NCBI GenBank assembly: GCA_002422545.1
Contig: DIWF01000037.1
Coordinates: forward strand, 72,233-136,232
Length of the DNA: 64,000 bases
Reading direction: 5' to 3'
Source: Firmicutes bacterium UBA6113
GTDB lineage: Bacteria; Bacillota; Clostridia; Tissierellales; Sedimentibacteraceae
Part shown: positions 23,425-31,112 of the stretch, one piece after another
How positions within the stretch are numbered: the stretch's first letter is position 1
Layout: the number at the start of each line of letters is the position of its first letter
The notes under the pieces: generated by a model
The model's database searches: none
The model's input: only the letters and a program-made list of their open reading frames with translations
What the model was told of the DNA's origin: nothing
Position numbers and translations under genes: made by a program

Positions 23425-24954
23425 ATGAAAAAAGAAAAATTGATTATAGGTACACTGGTCCTCACTGCCGCTACCACCATTGTGAGAATTGTTGGGATGG
23501 CATTTCGCATTTACCTTGCCAATGTGCTAGGAGCTGTAGGAATGGGTCTTTACCAGCTCATTCTGTCTGTTTATTTTCTTATGGTAACTCTTGCAACATC
23601 CGGCATCAGGGTAGCTGTGTCACGGCTCATATCGGAAGAGTTGTCGCTTGGAAGATATTCAAATGCTAAAAAAGTTCTCAGCCAGTCCATATTTCTTTCG
23701 CTTATTACAGGACTTGCATCTGCATTTCTTCTTTATTATTTTGCCAATGACATAGGTACTTATTTTTTAAATGATCAAAGAACCGTGCTGGCCTTATTGT
23801 ACCTGGCGCCAAGTCTTCCTTTCATTGCTGTGTCCTCCTGCTACAAAGGATATTTTTACGCCCTTGGGAAAGTTGTGAAGCCTTCCATAGTGCAAGTAGG
23901 GGAACAGCTTGTACGTATTGCCGTCATCTTTTCCATAATGAATTACTTCCTGCCAAGAGGCATTGAATACGGCTGTGCTGCCGTTTCCATAGGCATGACT
24001 GTAGAAGAATTGTTTTCTTTAGTCATCACCTGGTTTTTCTACATATTTGACAAAAAGCCTTACTCCGGAAAAACAAACAGAAAAGCAGACAACATGATTT
24101 TTAAAATACTCAAAATTTCAGTGCCTCTGTCCGGAACATCCTACTTGAATTCCATCTTAAGGACTGTTGAAAATGCAATGATACCTGCAAGGCTTCTCTT
24201 GTATGGCATTTCAACGGAAGCTGCCATGAGCCTGTACGGAATGATAAAGGGTATGGTTCTTCCTCTTTTGTTTTTTCCTTCATCATTTTTAACGTCTCTT
24301 TCCTCCATACTCATACCATCCGTAGCAGGAGACAATGCTCTGTCAAATGAAAAAAAAGTGTCATCAACATTGTCAAAGGTTCTTCATTTCACAGCAATTT
24401 CAGGCATATTGGTTGTAAGCGTGTTTGTTGCTTTTCCAACAGAAATAGCCATTGCAGTCTACAATGACACTCAGGTGGGTCTGATGCTTAAAATGATATC
24501 ATTTGTTTGTCCCTTCATGTACCTGAACATGGTAATTTCATCCATGCTTAACGCCCTGGATGAACAGGTCAGTTCATTTAAAATAAACATAGTTGAATCG
24601 GTTTTGAAAATTTCCATAATATACTTTTTGGTGCCTGTTTATGGTTTTGATGCATACTTGTTTGCATTGTTCCTTACAACAATACTAAACACTTTTCTTT
24701 ACCTTGCTAAACTCCTTAAGGTGTCATGCATTGTTTTTGACATTTCAAACTGGATTTTCAAACCTGTGGCTGCAGCCTTGATTTCAGGTTTTTCATCCAG
24801 GATGTTGTTTAAAATGTTTGCTCAAAACTCGACCAACAACATATTTTCTCTGGTGTCAGCAATAGCCATACTTCTTCTTTTGTACCTCATGGGCCTTATA
24901 ATGTTTAAAAGCATCCATCTATCGTCACTTAAGGATTTAAAAAAATCAATGTAG
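23425..24954 (+). CDS. SpoVB-like lipid II/polysaccharide flippase (MATE-like, MVF family)
   Basis: A 509-residue polytopic protein with about 14 membrane helices of the MurJ/Wzx/SpoVB superfamily. The N-terminal LTAATTIVRIVGMAFRIYLANVLGAVGMGLYQ segment is characteristic of SpoVB, which is implicated in moving peptidoglycan precursors for the spore cortex. Many non-sporulating Clostridia also have it, so sporulation is not proved. AGGGG precedes the ATG. The next gene, a small membrane protein, begins about 110 bases later and may be co-transcribed. Confidence 0.88.
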   Translation: MKKEKLIIGTLVLTAATTIVRIVGMAFRIYLANVLGAVGMGLYQLILSVYFLMVTLATSGIRVAVSRLISEELSLGRYSNAKKVLSQSIFLSLITGLASAFLLYYFANDIGTYFLNDQRTVLALLYLAPSLPFIAVSSCYKGYFYALGKVVKPSIVQVGEQLVRIAVIFSIMNYFLPRGIEYGCAAVSIGMTVEELFSLVITWFFYIFDKKPYSGKTNRKADNMIFKILKISVPLSGTSYLNSILRTVENAMIPARLLLYGISTEAAMSLYGMIKGMVLPLLFFPSSFLTSLSSILIPSVAGDNALSNEKKVSSTLSKVLHFTAISGILVVSVFVAFPTEIAIAVYNDTQVGLMLKMISFVCPFMYLNMVISSMLNALDEQVSSFKINIVESVLKISIIYFLVPVYGFDAYLFALFLTTILNTFLYLAKLLKVSCIVFDISNWIFKPVAAALISGFSSRMLFKMFAQNSTNNIFSLVSAIAILLLLYLMGLIMFKSIHLSSLKDLKKSM

Positions 24955-25062
24955 ATAATAGTTTAAAACTAGCTGAAGTTGAACATATTACCAATAAATC
25001 CAAAGCATATTTATCTCATTTCTCCAAAAAATACACTTATAAAACAACAAAGGAGAGATAAT

Positions 25063-25614
25063 GTGCAGTATGATATAATCAATTTATTGCTTTTTTTCCT
25101 CATATATGGTTTCCTTGGTTTTGTGCTTGAGACCACATTCAGAAGCATAGTGGAAAAAAAGGTTGTTATAAGCAGAGGATTCCTCACAGTCTTGTTTTGC
25201 CCTCTATATGGTGTATCCGCACTTGCTATTATTCAAATATTCACCCTCAGTGAAGTTATGATTGACGGAAGGCTCACTGCATTGATTACAGCAACAATTG
25301 GAAGCATTGCAGCCGTCACATTTATGGAATACGTGACTGGAAGAACACTCGACAAGATTTTTCACCACAAAATGTGGGACTACAGCGAACTTCCCTTCAA
25401 CCTCCACTCATACATCTGCTTGGACTTTTCCCTTGCATGGGGTATTGTTGCCTTGATACTTGCAAATATATTACATCCCTTGATGGAAGTAGCTATATAC
25501 TCCATTTCATATCCCATAAGGATTTCAGCAGTATACTTCATTTTGTCCGCACTGATTGTTGACGGCTCATACAATATGCGAAAGCTTTACCATTTGGATA
25601 CATTAAAGTTATGA
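25063..25614 (+). CDS. Putative membrane protein of the CmpB/DUF1113-like 'ABC transporter type IV' family
   Basis: A 183-residue integral membrane protein with about five hydrophobic segments. LLFFLIYGFLGFVLETTFRSI near the start, FLTVLFCPLYGVSALAI, ATIGSIAAVTFMEYVTG and KMWDYSELPFNLHSYICL match the pattern of the family labelled putative ABC-transporter type IV, whose function is unknown. I chose the GTG at 25063 because AAAGGAGAGATAAT precedes it; the reading frame is open further up to 24979 but without a ribosome binding site. An out-of-frame ATG at 25061 would end after five codons. Confidence 0.72.
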   Translation: MQYDIINLLLFFLIYGFLGFVLETTFRSIVEKKVVISRGFLTVLFCPLYGVSALAIIQIFTLSEVMIDGRLTALITATIGSIAAVTFMEYVTGRTLDKIFHHKMWDYSELPFNLHSYICLDFSLAWGIVALILANILHPLMEVAIYSISYPIRISAVYFILSALIVDGSYNMRKLYHLDTLKL

Positions 25615-25618
25615 TAAT

Positions 25619-25690
25619 GTAGGGGAGGACCTCGTGTCCTCCCGAAGATATTGAATTAATGACGCGGGCGGACACAAGATCCGCCCATAC
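25619..25690. repeat. Paired GC-rich palindromic repeat (head-to-head copy)
   Basis: Left unit 25619-25643 (minus orientation) and right unit 25664-25690 (plus orientation), with GTAGGGG and CCCATAC at the outer ends. It sits between the convergent membrane-protein gene and ilvB and may serve as their shared terminator. Confidence 0.75.
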
Positions 25691-25716
25691 AATTTGTCCT
25701 TAACTATTTTTATTTT

Positions 25717-27369
25717 TTAACCGTTCAGCAACAGTTCATCAATAGGTCTTCCCGGAGGAACAATGGGATAAACGCTGCAATCATGATCTATTTTGCATTC
25801 TATGAACAATGATTCATTTAAGTTGTATGTTTCTGAAATAATATTTTTAAGTTCCTGTAATGTTTCTGCCTTGTAGGATTTTATTCCGTAAGCAGAAGCA
25901 AGAACCTGGTAATTTACTTCATCATAATTGTCTGTTTCAGAATATTTTGCATTGCTGAACATTCTCTGCCACTGTCTGACCATTCCGAGAGTGTTGTTGT
26001 TAAACATCACTATCTTGATTGGAAGTTTGTATTTTGCCACTGTAACGAGTTCCTGACAGTTCATTCTGAAGCTGCCGTCACCTGTTACTAAAACAGTCCT
26101 TTTGTTTGGATTTCCTATCTGAGCGCCGATTGCTGCTCCCAGTCCGAAACCCATTGTTCCAAGACCACCGGATGTGATGAACTCATTTGACTTGTTGAAC
26201 TGCCAGTATTGTCCAGTCCACATCTGATGCTGACCTACTTCAGTGGCAACTATTGTGTTTTTATTGTATACTTTGTTGATTTCGTTCAGTATGTTTTCAG
26301 GAACAAACTGCCCTTCAATGTCATTCTTTTTTCTGATGGATGTGATTTCTTCCAGCCATTTGCTCCTGTCTTTTTTTTCAGACTTTTCAAGCAGTTTTTC
26401 AAGAATTGATTTCATTTCACCTATTAATGGAATGCTTTCATATGTGTTTTTGTCAACCTCGGTTGAATCCACATCTATGTGAATGATTTTTGCCTTATGA
26501 GCAAATTTGTCGGGGCTTCCTATTACACGGTCGCTGAATCTAGCGCCTATTGCTATGAGCAAATCACAGTTTGTAACTGCCATATTTGTTTCAAGAGAAC
26601 CGTGCATTCCCACAAATCCAAGTGATAATTTGTTGCTTCTTGGAATTGTACCCAGGCCCATGAAGCTATTGCACACGGGTATGTCTGTTTTTTCTGCAAA
26701 GTTGAGCAAAAGAAGATCATTTTTTGATATTCTCACACCGCCGCCTGCATAAATTATGGGCTTTTCTGCGCTGTTAATGAGCTTTACAGCTTCTAAGAAC
26801 ATTTTTTCGTCCGGAAGTCCAGCTTCATATTTTTTCTCAAGAGAGCTTCCCTTGTATTCACACATGTGCATGAATACGTCCTTGGGAACATCAACGAGCA
26901 CAGGGCCCGGCCTTCCTTCGGTAGCAACCTCCACAGCTTCCCTTATGATATCTTCAAGATTTTCAACTTTTCTCACAAGGTAGCTGTGTTTTGTAACAGA
27001 CATGGTAAGCCCTGTAATATCAACTTCCTGAAAGGAATCTTTTCCTATGAGAGGATTAGCAACCTGGCCACTGATTACCAAAAGTGGAATTGAATCCATA
27101 TATGCATTGGCAATTCCTGTTATGGCATTCGTAGCACCGGGACCGGAAGTTGCAATAAACACTCCCAGTTTTCCCGTGCTTCTTGCATAACCGTCTGCGG
27201 CATGTACACCGTTTTGTTCATGGGCCGGTCTATATACCTTGAAATAATCAAGCTCATCGTAAAGAGCATCAAAGAAAGGTATTACAGCACCGCCAGGATA
27301 TCCAAACAATGTATCTATGCCCTTCTCCTTTAGGACTTTTAAAATTATTTGTGAGCCTGAATGCTTCAT
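25717..27369 (-). CDS. ilvB: Acetolactate synthase large subunit
   Basis: A 550-residue thiamine-diphosphate enzyme that condenses two pyruvates, or pyruvate and 2-oxobutyrate, in valine/leucine/isoleucine synthesis. Evidence: GYPGGAVIPFFDALYD, the catalytic glutamate in RPAHEQNGVHAADGYAR, the FAD-region segments, and the ThDP/Mg motif GDGSFRMNCQELVTVA-NN. The ATG at 27369 follows AAGGAGGAAAT. It is the last gene of ilvN-ilvC-ilvB, under the isoleucine T-box at 28896-29185. The presence of a small subunit gene in the operon favours anabolic acetolactate synthase over the catabolic enzyme. Confidence 0.95.
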   Translation of the reverse strand: MKHSGSQIILKVLKEKGIDTLFGYPGGAVIPFFDALYDELDYFKVYRPAHEQNGVHAADGYARSTGKLGVFIATSGPGATNAITGIANAYMDSIPLLVISGQVANPLIGKDSFQEVDITGLTMSVTKHSYLVRKVENLEDIIREAVEVATEGRPGPVLVDVPKDVFMHMCEYKGSSLEKKYEAGLPDEKMFLEAVKLINSAEKPIIYAGGGVRISKNDLLLLNFAEKTDIPVCNSFMGLGTIPRSNKLSLGFVGMHGSLETNMAVTNCDLLIAIGARFSDRVIGSPDKFAHKAKIIHIDVDSTEVDKNTYESIPLIGEMKSILEKLLEKSEKKDRSKWLEEITSIRKKNDIEGQFVPENILNEINKVYNKNTIVATEVGQHQMWTGQYWQFNKSNEFITSGGLGTMGFGLGAAIGAQIGNPNKRTVLVTGDGSFRMNCQELVTVAKYKLPIKIVMFNNNTLGMVRQWQRMFSNAKYSETDNYDEVNYQVLASAYGIKSYKAETLQELKNIISETYNLNESLFIECKIDHDCSVYPIVPPGRPIDELLLNG

Positions 27370-27397
27370 ATTTCCTCCTTGAAACTGCGTTTATATT

Positions 27398-28408
27398 TTA
27401 TTCCTGTCCTTCAGCGCTTTTGCCTATCCAAGACATCATTGATCTCAATTTCTTGCCTGTTGTTATTATTGGATGTTCAAGATTATTGGCTTTCATAGCC
27501 AGGAATCTTGGCTTGCCTGCCTTGTTTTCAGATATCCAGTCGTATGCAAATGTTCCATCCTGTATGTCTGAAAGAACCTGCTTCATTGCTTTTCTAGTAT
27601 CATCAGTAATGATTTTTCTTTGTGTTATATAATCGCCGTATTCTGCTGTGTCGCTTATGGAATATCTCATATTTTCAAATCCGCCTTCATAAATAAGGTC
27701 AACTATGAGTTTCATTTCATGGAGGCATTCAAAGTATGCTATTTCAGGCTGGTATCCTGCAGCTGTCAGAGTGTCGAATCCTGCTTTCATAAGCTCTGTA
27801 ACTCCTCCGCAAAGAACTGCCTGCTCACCAAACAAGTCTGTCTCAGTTTCTTCTTTGAATGTTGTTTCTATTACACCGGCTCTTGTTCCGCCTATTCCTT
27901 TAGCGTATGCAAGAGTTATGTCCTTGCATCTTCCTGTGTAGTCCTGATATACAGCATATACGTCCGGAACACCCTTTCCTTCCAGGTAAGTTCTTCTTAC
28001 AAGATGTCCAGGACCCTTTGGTGCTACCATGAAAACATCTATATTTTTAGGCGGAATTATCTGATGGAAGTGAATGTTGAATCCGTGAGCAAATGCCAAT
28101 GCATTTCCTTCTTCAAGATTCGGAGCTATGCTTTCTTCATAAATTTGCTTTTGAGCTGTGTCAGGAGCAAGAACCATGATCACGTCTGCTTCCTTTGATG
28201 CTTCGGCAACAGTCAGCACTCTCAGTCCGTGAGATTCTGCCTTTGTTCTTGAACGGCTTCCCTCCTGAAGACCTACAACAACATTTACTCCGCTTTCTTT
28301 AAGGTTTAGGGCATGTGCATGTCCTTGGCTTCCGTAACCTATGATAGCCACTGTTTTTCCTTCCAATACTTTTAAATCCGCGTCCTTGTCGTAATACATT
28401 GTACCCAT
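27398..28408 (-). CDS. ilvC: Ketol-acid reductoisomerase
   Basis: A 336-residue class I reductoisomerase that converts acetolactate or acetohydroxybutyrate to the dihydroxy-acid. The N-terminal Rossmann motif is GYGSQGHAHALNL; the knotted C-terminal domain shows EETETDLFGEQAVLCGG and the ECLHEMKLIVDLIYEGG metal/substrate residues. The start ATG at 28408 follows GGAGGAAAAAGAA. The gene lies between ilvN and ilvB with short gaps. The loop SRSRTKAES after the Rossmann strand carries Arg and Ser residues usual for NADPH use. Confidence 0.95.
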   Translation of the reverse strand: MGTMYYDKDADLKVLEGKTVAIIGYGSQGHAHALNLKESGVNVVVGLQEGSRSRTKAESHGLRVLTVAEASKEADVIMVLAPDTAQKQIYEESIAPNLEEGNALAFAHGFNIHFHQIIPPKNIDVFMVAPKGPGHLVRRTYLEGKGVPDVYAVYQDYTGRCKDITLAYAKGIGGTRAGVIETTFKEETETDLFGEQAVLCGGVTELMKAGFDTLTAAGYQPEIAYFECLHEMKLIVDLIYEGGFENMRYSISDTAEYGDYITQRKIITDDTRKAMKQVLSDIQDGTFAYDWISENKAGKPRFLAMKANNLEHPIITTGKKLRSMMSWIGKSAEGQE

Positions 28409-28487
28409 TTCTTTTTCCTCCTAGAATTATTAAAATTATTATAGCAAATGCCTAAGGCCAGCTTTCAAGTAACGTCCCCTTTGGGAA

Positions 28488-28727
28488 CTAGTTGTTTGTA
28501 TACTCACAAACATCATACACATCGACAAATTTTTTCATATGAAGCATTGCTCTGTCAAAACCCTGCTTCTTTTCATCTTCCAGCATTACCCTGAATTCCG
28601 AATTGTTTGCATCTATGGTCTCCATGCTGAAGCCCTTAACATCAAACTGCTTTCTTCTTAATGTTGTCAGCACTCTTACAGCTGAATCCATTCCGCTTGA
28701 CACTTTAAAACTGATTGTTCTGCACAT
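28488..28727 (-). CDS. ilvN: Acetolactate synthase small (regulatory) subunit, single ACT domain
   Basis: A 79-residue ACT-domain protein beginning MCRTISFKVSSGMDSAVRVL. This short form resembles the IlvM/IlvN type found in Clostridia rather than the 160-residue IlvH. It would regulate IlvB by branched-chain amino acid binding. The ATG at 28727 has AGGAGGTTAAT upstream; the frame stays open further 5' into a repeat-like leader, but that part has no start signal and looks non-coding. It is the first gene after the T-box leader. Confidence 0.8.
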   Translation of the reverse strand: MCRTISFKVSSGMDSAVRVLTTLRRKQFDVKGFSMETIDANNSEFRVMLEDEKKQGFDRAMLHMKKFVDVYDVCEYTNN

Positions 28728-28895
28728 ATTAACCTCCTGATTCTTGGATTTCAACTTGACTTTGAAGGTTAGTCCATTCACAGTCTCATTCACCAATTTA
28801 TTTGCTCCCTCTGGTCGCACAAATTGGGAATTCGTTGCGTTTGACCTACCAACCATCTGCCCTTCGCTGTCGCTCGTGCATATGGGGTTAGGTCA

Positions 28896-29185
28896 TAAAA
28901 AAAACCTCTCGTCTCTATATACATATAGTTGTATATAGGGACGAAAGGTCTTTCGCGGTACCACCCTATTTTACGATAAAAAAATATCGCCTCATTCAAA
29001 TCGAAAAAACTGATGTTTTTTGAACTCTATTCTTATAACGCAGAAATACGTCTTCGTCTACTATCTTCGACTCAGAAGCTCTGGAGTGATCATTATATCA
29101 TATAACACCGGTTTTCACCATACACCGGCTCTCTGCAGTTATATCAGGATATTTTTGTCTCCGTCAATGCCTTTGTCTTAACTTT
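28896..29185 (-). ncRNA. T-box leader of ilvN-ilvC-ilvB, isoleucine specifier
   Basis: On the minus strand: AGAGAGCCGGTGTATGGTG in Stem I, specifier ATC (29088-29090) in ATGATCACTCCAGAGC, T-box motif AGGGTGGTACCGCG (28954-28967), then a terminator stem (28931-28949 with 28905-28923) and an eight-T run (28897-28904). The AUC specifier predicts antitermination by uncharged tRNA-Ile. From 28728 to 28895, between the T-box terminator and ilvN, there is a repeat-like leader segment with no clear gene. Confidence 0.92.
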
Positions 29186-29191
29186 TATTGT

Positions 29192-29220
29192 ATTATATAC
29201 AGCGCTTAAAACAATGTCAA
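29192..29220 (-). promoter_or_regulatory. Promoter of the ilvN T-box transcript
   Basis: Minus strand TTGACA (29215-29220), 17-base spacer, TATAAT (29192-29197): consensus in both hexamers. Confidence 0.88.
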
Positions 29221-29262
29221 CTCTTTTTTTATTTTTTTCTAAAATAATTTTTTAAATTGTTA

Positions 29263-29291
29263 TTGACAAAGATATGATTGGATATTACAAT
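29263..29291 (+). promoter_or_regulatory. Promoter of the ilvA T-box transcript
   Basis: Plus strand TTGACA (29263-29268), 17-base spacer, TACAAT (29286-29291), back to back with the ilvN promoter. Confidence 0.85.
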
Positions 29292-29297
29292 CAATTA

Positions 29298-29543
29298 AAA
29301 TTTTATAGTTTCACTGAGGGAGACAGGTGTATACAATGTATTTACAGAGAGCCGGCGAGTGGTGAAAGACGGCAGTATAAATATACACATATCACTCCTG
29401 AGAACTTTTCTGAAATTCTAGTAGGATAAAGCGTCCGGCACCGTTATAATGCCAATGTTTGATCGAACATATAAGAGGTGTTTTTACACAATTAAGGTGG
29501 TACCGCGGGTTATCTCGTCCTTTTGGAGAGAACCCGCTTTTTT
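29298..29543 (+). ncRNA. T-box leader of ilvA, isoleucine specifier
   Basis: Contains GAGAGCCGGCGAGTGGTG in Stem I, specifier ATC (29391-29393) followed by ACTCC, T-box motif AAGGTGGTACCGCG (29494-29507), and terminator stem GCGGGTT (29505-29511) / AACCCGC (29531-29537) with a T6 run. It predicts induction of threonine deaminase when tRNA-Ile is uncharged. Confidence 0.92.
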
Positions 29544-29584
29544 ATATGATAGGAAAGTTCTTCTCCTATCATATAAAAAAGCGG
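29534..29584 (+). repeat. 21-bp perfect inverted repeat overlapping the ilvA T-box terminator
   Basis: Left arm 29534-29554 begins in the 3' arm and T-run of the T-box terminator; right arm 29564-29584 is its exact complement; loop nine bases. In RNA it would compete with the terminator stem. Confidence 0.8.
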
Positions 29585-29705
29585 ATTGCAAAGGACGGGA
29601 CGTCCTTGCCGTCAAGAGGGGTGCTCAGTTAAAATGCGTATGCGTTTTAACGCCGAAGGGGGACATAGGTCCCCCTAGCGGAGTTGCGGAGCAACTTTTT
29701 TATTT
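29585..29705 (+). terminator. Hairpin-rich insert ending in a second intrinsic terminator before ilvA
   Basis: A GC-richer stretch with successive hairpins: GCAAAGGAC/GTCCTTGC, a near-palindrome around TGCGTATGCG, GGGGGAC/GTCCCCC, and last GTTGC-GGA-GCAAC (29683-29695) followed by TTTTTT, which has the form of an intrinsic terminator only about 20 bases before the ilvA start. It resembles a dispersed repeat rather than part of a T-box. Confidence 0.55.
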
Positions 29706-29723
29706 CTAAAATAAGGAGTGGAC

Positions 29724-30962
29724 ATGATGAAGGAAAAAGAAATACATGAACTGATGAATTTAAACCATGAAGAAAATATCAGAAAGGCTGCAAGGAACCT
29801 GGACGGAGTTTTGAAAAAGACTGAATTGATATACAGTGATTTTTTCAGCAAAGAATATAACAACAATGTGTACATCAAGCCTGAAAATCTCCAGGTAACA
29901 GGATCATTTAAAGTAAGAGGAGCCTACAATAAAATTGCTAACCTAACAGCCGAAGAAAAATCAAAGGGTGTTGTCACATCATCTGCAGGAAATCACGCAC
30001 AGGGGGTTGCTCTGTCTGCCCAGAAGGCTGGAATTCATGCAACAATAGTTATGCCGAAAATTACACCCCTCATAAAAGTCGAAGGAACTAAATCCTACGG
30101 ATCAGACGTAATAATTCACGGTAATGTGTACGACGAGTCATACGAGGAAGCAAGGCGTCTGTCCAAGGAAAAAGGATACACGTTTATTCATGCCTTTGAT
30201 GATTATGACGTAATATGCGGACAAGGAACAATAGGGCTGGAAATCATAGAAGAACTTGACAGCATTGATGAAATACTTGTTCCTGTAGGAGGCGGAGGAC
30301 TCATCAGCGGAGTTGCTCTCATAGCCAAAAATCTTAAACCTTCCATACGCATAACAGGCGTTGAACCTGCAGGAGCCCTTACAATGAAAAAATCCCTTGA
30401 AAAGGGACATGTTTCAACTCTCGACCGCTGCAAAACAACTGCCGAAGGAGTAGCCGTAAAAAGGCCTGGAGACTTGACATTCAGCATTGTGAACAAATAT
30501 GTTGACGGAATAATTGAAGTGACTGAAGAGGACATGATGGAAGCGCTGCTGCTGCTGGTTGAAAAGCACAAGCTCATAGCTGAAACTTCAGGAATACTAC
30601 CTCTGGCAGCCCTTAAGAAGCTCAACTTCAAAAATAAAAATGTGGCATGCATTGTAAGCGGAGGAAACATAGACGTTCTTACAATTTCATCGCTGCTGAA
30701 CAAAGGCCTTGTGTCAAGAGGAAGAATATTTTGCTTCACAGTAGAGCTTCCCGACATCCCCGGACAGCTCTTGAAAGTTTCAGAAGTGCTGGCAAATGCA
30801 GGAGCCAACGTCATAAAGCTTGACCACAACCAGTTCAAGGCAACAGACCGCTTCATGAACGTGCAGCTTGAAGTGACAGTTGAAACAAACGGAAACAAGC
30901 ACATCGCACAGATAATGGAAATGCTCTATGAGAATGGACTTCATATCAAAAGAATATATTAA
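29724..30962 (+). CDS. ilvA: Threonine ammonia-lyase with C-terminal ACT domain
   Basis: A 412-residue PLP enzyme that deaminates threonine to 2-oxobutyrate, the first step to isoleucine. The PLP lysine is Lys63 in GSFKVRGAYNKI; the phosphate cup is PVGGGGLISG; SGGNIDV lies at the end of the catalytic part. A single ACT domain (about 335-412) starts FTVELPDIPGQLLKV. This short-regulatory-domain form occurs in both biosynthetic and catabolic enzymes, but the isoleucine T-box upstream argues for biosynthesis. Start: ATG at 29724 (or the next codon but one at 29727), five bases after AAGGAG. Confidence 0.92.
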   Translation: MMKEKEIHELMNLNHEENIRKAARNLDGVLKKTELIYSDFFSKEYNNNVYIKPENLQVTGSFKVRGAYNKIANLTAEEKSKGVVTSSAGNHAQGVALSAQKAGIHATIVMPKITPLIKVEGTKSYGSDVIIHGNVYDESYEEARRLSKEKGYTFIHAFDDYDVICGQGTIGLEIIEELDSIDEILVPVGGGGLISGVALIAKNLKPSIRITGVEPAGALTMKKSLEKGHVSTLDRCKTTAEGVAVKRPGDLTFSIVNKYVDGIIEVTEEDMMEALLLLVEKHKLIAETSGILPLAALKKLNFKNKNVACIVSGGNIDVLTISSLLNKGLVSRGRIFCFTVELPDIPGQLLKVSEVLANAGANVIKLDHNQFKATDRFMNVQLEVTVETNGNKHIAQIMEMLYENGLHIKRIY

Positions 30963-31027
30963 AAACAAAAACAGTTAGATTGGCTAACTTCCAGCTATTA
31001 AATATCAATTTTATTTTATAGATTGCA

Positions 31028-31052
31028 CGGGAGGGCAGTAGCCCTCCCATAC
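31028..31052 (+). repeat. Solo GC-rich palindromic repeat unit
   Basis: CGGGAGGGCAGTAGCCCTC followed by CCATAC, between convergent ilvA and the pyrophosphatase gene. A truncated minus-orientation end (GTAGGGG) follows at 31100. Confidence 0.65.
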
Positions 31053-31112
31053 AAACCTAGATTCCAAATTTACCGCCAATTGCAAATATTAATCAATTCG
31101 TAGGGGCAGGAC

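Noticed and set aside
28728..28856. N-terminal extension of ilvN by 43 residues
   Set aside because: The extension is encoded by repeat-like leader sequence, lacks a ribosome binding site, and the ATG at 28727 has a perfect one.
29449..29709. Plus-strand frame across the ilvA leader
   Set aside because: It lies over the T-box, its terminator and the hairpin insert, so RNA structure explains the sequence better than protein coding.
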